Shown here: in pieces, positions 58,301 through 64,000 of the stretch
Position numbering within the stretch: the stretch's first letter is position 1
How the letters are laid out: the number at the start of each line of letters is the position of its first letter
NCBI RefSeq assembly: GCF_002775205.1
Contig: NC_036456.1
Coordinates: 15,775,463-15,839,462, forward strand
Length of the DNA stretch: 64,000 nt
Direction: 5' to 3'
DNA from: Xiphophorus maculatus
Taxonomy: Eukaryota > Chordata > Actinopteri > Cyprinodontiformes > Poeciliidae
The notes under the pieces: model-generated
The model's input: the letters and a program-made list of their open reading frames with translations, nothing else
Database searches by the model: none
Told to the model about the DNA's origin: nothing
Made by a program: the position numbers and the translations under genes

Positions 58301-60711
58301 CACAGGTTTCCAAAACAATTCTTCAAACTTTATTAGTTTTATTTCTTATAGTTTCTGCTATATCAGCCTTTTTTGAAAGGTGATTGGAGCAAATTTAGTG
58401 TAAATATTTCTACCTAGATGACAAGAATGTTCTTCTTTTCATTGAAATTGGAGTAAATGTGAAGGAACACTGAACTTATGTCTTAAAGGTCATTTTTAAA
58501 GAATTGCATAAGTGTTTAAAAGTTCAGCCTTACTGCTTCCAGCTTACCGTGCCATACTGAACCAGCCTGTGAAGAACGTGAGGGACATCCTGGTCAACCA
58601 GACGGCCCACATGCTGGCCTGCTACAGGAAGAACTGCGCCAGTCCATCAGCTGCAAGCCAGGTTGGAGAAATAAAGAAAAACATTTAGTGATTCTCATTT
58701 TAGCATAAAAAGCTCCTGTTTAACTGTATTTTTCTGTATGCAGCTGATCCTGCCTGATTCCATGAGAGTGTTCCCAGTCTACATGAACAGCCTGATGAAA
58801 ACTGCTCCACTAGTGGGCAGCACTGAGCTTTCCACAGACGACAGGGCCCACCAGCGGCTGTCCGTCATGGCTATGGGGGTGGAGGACAGCCAGCTGCAGC
58901 TCTACCCACGCCTCATCCCGCTGGTAGGTGCAGGCAGACAAACTGTGCATGGTCAGCGGTTCTTTGATCAAAACGTCAGCGAACCATGCTTCCTGTCTCC
59001 CAGCACAACGTGGACGTTGGCAGCGAGGCGGTGCCCGATCCGGTCCGCTGCTCTGAGGAACGCCTCTCAGACTCCGGCCTGTTTCTGCTGGAGAATGGGC
59101 ACTCCATCTTTCTGTGGCTGGGCCAAGCGAGCCCGCCGGATCTGATCCAGAGCCTCTTCAACGCGCCCTCGCTCGCCCATTTGCAGCAAGAACACATGGT
59201 GAGAAGTCATCTCATTACACACAGGATGAAACAGTTTGTCTCTTTAGTCTCCAGATGAATTTAATGGGAATTAGAACGACTGGGTGTGTTAATGTGGCCT
59301 AGAATCACAAATGCCACTTCTTCTGCTCTTGTAACCATTAGCAGAATCAATATTACAAACCTTTGCTTTAAACTTTAACCTTCTTTGTGTGGTTAGTTCA
59401 CGCTGCCAGAGCTGGACAACCCGCTGTCAAAGAAGGTCCGAGCCATCATCAGTGAGCTGCTGGAGAAAAGGCCAAACTCTATGAAGGTAACAACTAAAAC
59501 AACAACAAGCTGCTTTCAAAGGAGGAGATAAAGAATAAAAGATACACTTTTAAATGATAAAACAGCAACCTACAAGAAGAGATCATACATGTAAAGTGGA
59601 AGGAAAATAATTTGTAATTTCCATGTTTTTTGACAATACATGCTAGTAATATGTGTTCAACCCAAGATACTTTAGTAGAAACACCTTGAGCTTGAAATGA
59701 ACCTCGGAGCTTTAAGAGAATGAAATGTCTGCCCATTCTTTGCAACATAACTAAATATGATTAGATGGACAGGATAATGATTTGAAAGTCTTGCCTCTGA
59801 TTCTAAATTTCCATTTAAGTCTGGACTTTGACTGGGCCACACAAACACTTTGATCTAAGCCATTCCATTTTAGCAGTGAGTTTGGAGTTGTCCTGCTATA
59901 ATGAGGACCTCCAGCCCATCTCAAGTCTTCTGGAGCCTCTTAACAGGTTTTCTTTTTGTTTCGCTATAAATTGTTCAAAGCATATATTATTTTATAACCA
60001 AACCCTTCTTCAAATGTCTGCATATGTTTGTGTTTACATTACCTACCGGTGGATTCCAATTACTAATTAGACAACTGGTTACACGGACCTAATTTTTGGG
60101 GATAGACACAAATGCACACAGATTTTCAGATATTTTTAGAAGTTAAATCATACATATTTTTTCTTCTACTTCACAATCATCTACCATTGTGTTATAGATT
60201 GAATTTTGCAATTGTAATGTGACAAAAAGTGAAAGTTCAGAATTTGAGTTAATTTGTAAGGCGGTGTATAGTGTAAGTGTTGGTGAGAAACATGTAGATG
60301 TAAAGTAAAATAAATAAACTACACAGTTTCTAGAATATTAGTTACAAAAATCATGTAGAATTAATCCTGTACTACTCTGCCACATAAAATCCCAGTAAAA
60401 TAAGAGGAAGTGAGAAAGTCGTAACAGTATGAATAAGTTACAAACTACTGTGAAGTGACGACCACAGCAGAGGCTCCCCTCCTCAGGTTACCTGGAGTTC
60501 TTACATCATCATGAAGTTTCCAGCTCCTTCACAAACTGCAAACTTGTAACATTTCTCTCATCCTGCTCAGCTGCAGATCGTGAGGCAGAGAGACAAACCG
60601 GAGATGTTGTTCCGTCAGTTCCTGGTGGAGGACAAAGGCCTGCACGGCGGCGCCTCCTACATGGACTTCCTGTGCTACGTTCACCGGGAAATCAGGCAGC
60701 TGCTCACCTAA
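46166..60711 (+). CDS. sec24d: SEC24D, COPII coat cargo-binding subunit, spliced
   Basis: SEC24D pairs with SEC23 in the inner COPII coat and selects cargo at ER exit sites. Twenty-two coding exons with GT-AG borders and consistent phases give 3261 coding bases, that is 1086 residues (human about 1032). The ATG at 46166 starts [20 protein letters not shown], almost the human N-terminus. Residues 1-310 are the Pro/Gly/Gln/Met-rich disordered tail. The SEC23/24 zinc finger has C416, C419, C438 and C441. The trunk domain spans about 480-730 ([43 protein letters not shown]). The beta-sandwich follows ([23 protein letters not shown]), then the helical domain ([20 protein letters not shown]) and the gelsolin domain ([20 protein letters not shown]), ending [20 protein letters not shown]. 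These features separate it from SEC24A/B, and the synteny supports D over C. Introns contain only repeats. Confidence 0.97.
46595..46626 (+). repeat. Right terminus of the abundant dispersed repeat
   Basis: GGTTATGAATACTTTTGCAA followed by AGCACTGTA matches the right end of the family. It is a fragment in intron 2. Confidence 0.5.
46653..46713. repeat. Two adjacent perfect hairpins
   Basis: CCTTTTGGCACTG and its inverse around a single C (46653-46679) are followed three bases later by ATGAAGATGATC and its inverse around TACAGTG (46683-46713). They lie in sec24d intron 2. Confidence 0.95.
47537..47639 (+). CDS. sec24d: sec24d exon 3
   Basis: The exon lies between CATTGCAG and CAAAG|GTAAAT. 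It encodes Pro/Ser-rich residues 51-84 ([18 protein letters not shown]) of the N-terminal tail. Phases 1 to 2. Confidence 0.88.
47771..47804. repeat. Perfect hairpin, 13-bp arms
   Basis: TGACAGAATACCT and its inverse enclose TAGGTAGG, in sec24d intron 3. Confidence 0.95.
47861..47994 (+). CDS. sec24d: sec24d exon 4
   Basis: The acceptor ACATTCCACAG and donor AGCTATG|GTAAAG bound residues 85-129, which include the [14 protein letters not shown] block (human LGSQLSAMQINSYG). Phases 2 to 1. Confidence 0.92.
48078..48527 (+). CDS. sec24d: sec24d exon 5 (with decapeptide repeat)
   Basis: The exon lies between TCCTCAAAG and CAATCAG|GTAAC. It encodes about residues 130-279 of the disordered tail and includes five tandem copies of MGGQSM(A/T)GPP. 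Phases 1 to 1. Confidence 0.92.
48269..48418 (+). repeat. Coding minisatellite, five 30-bp units
   Basis: The unit ATGGGAGGACAGTCGATG(G/A)C plus TGGGCC(G/A)CCA is repeated five times with almost no divergence. Residue 7 alternates between Ala and Thr (A, T, A, A, T). The near identity indicates recent expansion. Confidence 0.95.
49166..49287 (+). CDS. sec24d: sec24d exon 6
   Basis: The exon lies between AACTTGCAG and AGCACA|GTGAGT. It encodes the Gly-rich end of the tail and the conserved [13 protein letters not shown]. Phases 1 to 0. Confidence 0.95.
49479..49590 (+). CDS. sec24d: sec24d exon 7
   Basis: The exon encodes [20 protein letters not shown] and [16 protein letters not shown], the segment just before the zinc finger. 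Phases 0 to 1. Confidence 0.95.
50249..50376 (+). CDS. sec24d: sec24d exon 8
   Basis: The exon encodes [20 protein letters not shown] and [13 protein letters not shown], highly conserved in SEC24. Phases 1 to 0. Confidence 0.96.
51170..51245 (+). repeat. Left terminus of the abundant dispersed repeat
   Basis: GAGTGCCTTGCAAAAGAATC, CCTTTGAACTTTTTTACATT and AACCAAAAACTTTAATAT match the left end of the family. It stops 31 bases before exon 9. Confidence 0.6.
51276..51414 (+). CDS. sec24d: sec24d exon 9 (zinc finger)
   Basis: The exon encodes [18 protein letters not shown] and [11 protein letters not shown], the two CxxC pairs of the SEC23/24 zinc finger. Phases 0 to 1. Confidence 0.97.
51525..51640 (+). 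CDS. sec24d: sec24d exon 10
   Basis: The exon encodes [20 protein letters not shown] and [18 protein letters not shown]. Phases 1 to 0. The acceptor is TTTCTCGTCAAG. Confidence 0.96.
52130..52250 (+). repeat. Dispersed repeat fragment
   Basis: TATATTCAGCCCCCTTCCTT, GCTAAATAAAACCTATTTTT and TTGCCTTCAGAAGTCACTTG follow a known fish repeat variant that I cannot name. It is in intron 10. Confidence 0.45.
52683..52807 (+). CDS. sec24d: sec24d exon 11 (start of trunk domain)
   Basis: The exon encodes [20 protein letters not shown] and [18 protein letters not shown]. Phases 0 to 2. Confidence 0.96.
54794..54985 (+). CDS. sec24d: sec24d exon 12
   Basis: The exon encodes [20 protein letters not shown] and [20 protein letters not shown] of the trunk domain. 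Phases 2 to 2. The donor is CTACAA|GTAAGA. Confidence 0.97.
55135..55228 (+). CDS. sec24d: sec24d exon 13
   Basis: The exon encodes [20 protein letters not shown] and [11 protein letters not shown]. Phases 2 to 0. The donor is AAG|GTTAGC. Confidence 0.96.
55950..56066 (+). CDS. sec24d: sec24d exon 14
   Basis: The exon encodes [20 protein letters not shown] and [12 protein letters not shown], almost identical to the human segment. Phases 0 to 0. Confidence 0.97.
56173..56343 (+). CDS. sec24d: sec24d exon 15
   Basis: The exon encodes [20 protein letters not shown] and [16 protein letters not shown], up to KYNNFQ. Phases 0 to 0. The acceptor is GTACAATAG. Confidence 0.97.
57531..57627 (+). CDS. 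sec24d: sec24d exon 16
   Basis: The exon encodes [20 protein letters not shown] and VMRVRTST. Phases 0 to 1. The acceptor is CATCTGCTGACAG. Confidence 0.96.
57711..57856 (+). CDS. sec24d: sec24d exon 17
   Basis: The exon encodes [20 protein letters not shown] and [20 protein letters not shown] of the beta-sandwich. Phases 1 to 0. Confidence 0.97.
57938..58076 (+). CDS. sec24d: sec24d exon 18
   Basis: The exon encodes [20 protein letters not shown] and [13 protein letters not shown]. Phases 0 to 1. Confidence 0.97.
58543..58661 (+). CDS. sec24d: sec24d exon 19
   Basis: The exon encodes the helical-domain segment with [20 protein letters not shown]. Phases 1 to 0. Confidence 0.97.
58744..58923 (+). 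CDS. sec24d: sec24d exon 20
   Basis: The exon encodes [20 protein letters not shown] and [20 protein letters not shown]. Phases 0 to 0. Confidence 0.96.
59004..59198 (+). CDS. sec24d: sec24d exon 21 (gelsolin domain)
   Basis: The exon encodes [20 protein letters not shown] and [17 protein letters not shown]. Phases 0 to 0. The donor is CACATG|GTGAGA. Confidence 0.96.
59397..59486 (+). CDS. sec24d: sec24d exon 22
   Basis: The exon encodes [20 protein letters not shown] and [10 protein letters not shown]. Phases 0 to 0. Confidence 0.95.
59500..60265 (+). repeat. Near full-length copy of the abundant dispersed repeat
   Basis: GTAAAGTGGAAGGAAAATAA, CTGGACTTTGACTGGGCCAC, TTTGATCTAAGCCATTCCAT, GTTGTCCTGCTATAATGAGG and TGGAGCCTCTTAACAGGTTT appear in the order of a repeat that I recall as very abundant in fish. 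The segment ends in TGTAATGTGACAAAAAGTGA and TAAGGCGGTGTATA. It is in the last sec24d intron and encodes nothing intact. Confidence 0.7.
60571..60711 (+). CDS. sec24d: sec24d exon 23 (terminal)
   Basis: The exon encodes [20 protein letters not shown] and [20 protein letters not shown], ending IRQLLT and TAA. Phase 0. The acceptor is CATCCTGCTCAG. Confidence 0.97.
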   Translation: MQIVRQRDKPEMLFRQFLVEDKGLHGGASYMDFLCYVHREIRQLLT

Positions 60712-61033
60712 GCTGACACACCTGGCCTCAGAACATTTCAGATGATCCATAACAAATTTCTAAGAGATATGAATGATAACGTGACTGCAGACAGCCTTCA
60801 TGAAGCCCGGAGCCCAAAGCTGCCTCTGGGATGGTTTGATGTGCAAATAACATCTTTTCATTAAGAACTTGCAGTAAATGAGGATCTAAAATCAACTTTG
60901 GCCTCAGCAATACATAATCCAGTCTAATTTCATTACTTTGTAAATTATTTTCTGGAAAAGACAAAGGGTTATTTGTGTAGACATTCTGTGTTAATCTTCC
61001 AAGAAGAAGTATTTAAGTTGTTATTTTTCAAAC

Positions 61034-61039
61034 AATAAA
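61034..61039 (+). terminator. Polyadenylation signal of sec24d
   Basis: AATAAA about 320 bases after the stop codon, followed by a GT-rich stretch (TTTAGATGTTTATCATG). Confidence 0.65.
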
Positions 61040-61055
61040 TACTCAATGTTTAAAT

Positions 61056-64000
61056 GGCTTTTAGATGTTTATCATGTTTACTTTATCATCTAACTGGAAA
61101 GTGCTTTACAGTAACCAGATGAAAAACTCAAAAATGTAAGAAGGATGACGGCAAAAAAAAAAAAAAAGCTTCTGGCTGCAGGAGCTGAAATTCTGTCCTG
61201 CTTTTACGCCAGGAGTGACTCAAAGTGTTCGATTCTCACGTGCTTCCTCTGAAAGTCGCATTCTTTGTCCATTTATGGCTGAGCTTCCATGCGACCTGCA
61301 GCGATGCAGAAAGAGCTTTGTTTTGCTGTTCTGAGCTCACGACGAAGCGAACGCAGCTGTCGCTCGGCAGCAAACAAGGGCAGGAGGAGAAAAGACATTT
61401 CTTCTCTCCTCTTCCCTCAAGTCCTTGAGCTGCTGCTGCTGAAAGGGAAAACATCTAGTGAGACAAACGACTGGATGGCTGGAAGACATCAAAAAGATTT
61501 TTAATTTGTTCCTGTCATGAGTTGCACATTTTTATAGAAAGTTAATTTAAAACCAAATTAAAAACAGTCGAACTTATCCAATAAATGCAAAATCAAATGT
61601 AGCCGAAGTGTCAGCCTACCTTCAGTGTATAGATCCATTAAATCTATGTAGAAAGAGCTTTCAGTACTGTATCATCTCACTGTATTGCATTTCATGCTAT
61701 TCAAAATATTATCCTGCCCTGTGTTGATGCAGCCAGTATATTCGTTCCTTTTTTTTTGTATTTACACAAAATTACCAAATGCCTTAAGTTGATTTATTTG
61801 TTAATATTTCTGCCAGAGAGGTAAATGACCAGCAGTTGTGTCACATTAGTTTGTATGCAAACTTATCTCAGGTGATTTCTGTCCATTACCATTTCAAGTT
61901 GAAAGCAGTGATTTGGTTTGAGCTGGAATGATGGAGTGACTCAACGGTCGTTGACGCTCGTTCTGTTTCCTGACTGTAAACAACTTTTTGTTTTTGGTAA
62001 TTAAACTTTTGACTGAAACAGTTTCGCTCATTTGTTTCTTTACAGTCACCACAGTAAAGAAATTAGGATATCATCAAAAATTTAATTCAAGTAGTAATAT
62101 TTAGAATATTGAATAAGATAAATTGTTTTAATACAAAAATGTTCTGTCTAGAAACATTATGGGAAAAACAGCCGACTTGACAGGCATTGACACACTACAC
62201 AAGGAGTTTAAGTCACAAAATGTCAAGTGTCTGGCTGTCCATAAGGTGGATATGTACAGATAATGAACCACAACCATTCAAACAGCTGAAATCCTCGAAT
62301 ATCTGAGGTCTCCTCTTGAAATGCTTATAACTGCCCATTTCACAAATTACTAAGGACAAATTATTTGCTAGTGAAAGCTGATTTTTTAAAGTAAACGTTT
62401 TAAATTAATTAGAGAAAAACACATCTAATTAGTTTGTATTAAAAAAAAATAAATAAACATAAAATTATGACCATGAAAATAAACTGCAGGCATTGGAAAA
62501 CATTTGAATGACCCTAGCACCGTGAGTCTTAATTTCCGTGTGTGATAACCTGTTGCTACCACAAGGGGGCATGAGCTAATCTTTATTTAGTTTGAAGCAA
62601 CTCTCAGCTGCTTTTTAACCTGGAAAATCAAAAATGTGTTAATATAATTTTAATTAAATGAATAACTTGTTATTCTGTAAACGGAGATGAACCCTTCACA
62701 TGATCTCTACTTCATGGACGATTCTTATTTTCACAGAGTGGAAAATAACAAGTGGTCAGAAAATAATCAATGACAAGCTATGATATTTAAAATGGTGAAT
62801 CCAATAAAATCAATGTTGACCAACTCAATGCAACTAAACCTTGTTCTCTGTTGTGACAAAGCCCCCAACAATCAGTGGCTCACATCAGTAAATAAATTAA
62901 AATAATATAAATATAAAAGCTCAAAACCCTAAAAAATAAAGAAAAAAATATTTTACTCTAAAGAAATGTATATGAAGATAATTAGTTTTTAATTTTAATA
63001 CTTTAGGTCTAAAAAAAAAAAGCTAAAATTTAAATACATTTAATAACTGTTTTAAAACTAAAACAAAAATAAAGATGACATCTTGAAAGCCAAAATTAAA
63101 TATAAAGTTCTTAAGTGTACCTGCATTTATAGATAGTTTGGAGTCTTTTTGATTTCAAATATCCAGGTTGTGTGAGAGAGAAACAACAGAAATATTGTCT
63201 AATGAAAACCAATTCGTCCATATAGAATGCTATAATGCCCAGACAAGTAGTTTCCATCCATCAGATTGTTACCCAGCATGCTTAGCTTTTTCCTCCATTT
63301 AGTGCCACTCAAATCCTTCACTCAGGAACCAATCACGTTGATCCAGACGCTGCCCTGCAGGGAATGAAGGAGGGAAAAAAAACTGCAAGAAACAACTTTG
63401 CAGACAACAAAGAAACAATGCATAAAATCTGAGATCACCCACCAAACTCCAGTGGTTTTTACTGTTAAAGCAGCAAATTACAAGAACAAGTCTGAAGACC
63501 TGGAATTCCTCAGAGAGCAAGTTTTCATTTAATACTGTACAGTTGACAATTGTTTTATACAATGACCATGACCTGGAGACGACGCTGCCGAGAACTCCTC
63601 TACATGAAAAGAAGAGTAAAAATCAAATAAAAACATGTTGATGCTTTACAAGAAATTTACATACATCATCTCAAAAAATACATCAAAAGCAGCTTATCCT
63701 CTCATTTCATTTTTATAAAGTTGCTGTCATCTCCCATGATACTTGCGGTAAAATCTTGCTACAGATGCAAATAAATTTGCTGCAACCTCCAGTAAAGATA
63801 TCCAAAAGACCTTTAAATAGGTAGATTTATTTCATTTGCAATGTGGAAATTCTGTAGAAATGTCCTCAAATTAAGGTTTGGATTTCTTGTAATGTTTTTC
63901 AAACTGGGAAAAGAATCTCTTAAAAATATGATCTTGGCAACTTTTTAAAGTTAAACTGAGTTTCTGGGAGTTTTTAATTTGTAAAAGGAGAGTATTATAC
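61056..64000. other. Downstream flank of sec24d
   Basis: Mostly AT-rich, with an A tract at 61153-61167. No gene was recognised. In mammals METTL14 lies tail-to-tail with SEC24D, but I see no METTL14 residues here. A possible minus-strand terminal exon near 63299 is listed separately. Confidence 0.45.
63299..63352 (-). other. Possible minus-strand terminal exon
   Basis: On the minus strand a long pyrimidine tract and TTCATTCCCTGCAG form a convincing acceptor, followed by a short frame (GQRLDQRDWFLSEGFEWH then stop). I do not recognise the peptide. The orientation would fit a gene tail-to-tail with sec24d. Confidence 0.2.

Overview
The window is vertebrate nuclear DNA, almost certainly from a teleost fish. 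It carries three intron-containing genes with GT-AG splice sites. Their proteins are recognisable as myozenin-2, synaptopodin-2 and SEC24D, and the repeats (Tc1/mariner, hAT, LINE debris and an abundant fish-type dispersed repeat) are of fish character. No prokaryotic genes, CRISPR arrays or viral genes were seen. The gene order SEC24D - SYNPO2 - MYOZ2, with SEC24D head-to-head to SYNPO2, is the arrangement I recall for human 4q26, so this is a conserved vertebrate block. The species cannot be fixed from the sequence alone.

Layout. Positions 1-2244 are AT-rich flank with one unexplained GC-richer open frame. Positions 2245-18900 hold myoz2 on the minus strand: five coding exons that join in frame to a 264-residue protein, plus a candidate non-coding first exon and a MEF2-like site upstream. 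Its introns carry most of the repeats in the window: a twelve-unit 129-bp tandem array (3584-5130), a CpG-dense block beside it, and a 4.2-kb composite hAT-ended element (7362-11600) containing three hAT copies, two GC-rich minisatellites, a long hairpin and the captured 5' end of an unidentified gene. Positions 18930-23990 are intergenic and repeat-rich. Positions 23994-42712 hold synpo2 on the minus strand, with four exons for a 1577-residue form and a fifth exon giving an alternative C-terminus (1758 residues). Positions 42713-43743 form the divergent promoter interval. Positions 43744-61039 hold sec24d on the plus strand, with a non-coding first exon and 22 coding exons giving 1086 residues. 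Positions 61040-64000 are downstream flank with no recognised gene.

Function. Myozenin-2 and synaptopodin-2 are both Z-disc proteins of striated muscle. The first ends in a PDZ-binding tail and the second begins with a PDZ domain. SEC24D is the cargo-binding subunit of the COPII coat. Its promoter region holds three TGACGTG elements, the core bound by ATF6/XBP1 and CREB3L-type factors, which fits secretory-load control.

The most unusual features are the hAT macro-element inside myoz2, the Gln/Pro/Trp-rich repeat expansion of synpo2, an exact 30-bp coding minisatellite in sec24d, and a recurring pattern of short perfect hairpins in non-coding DNA that looks like template-switch mutation. All exon boundaries were worked out by hand from splice sites, reading phase and homology recalled from memory, without alignment software.
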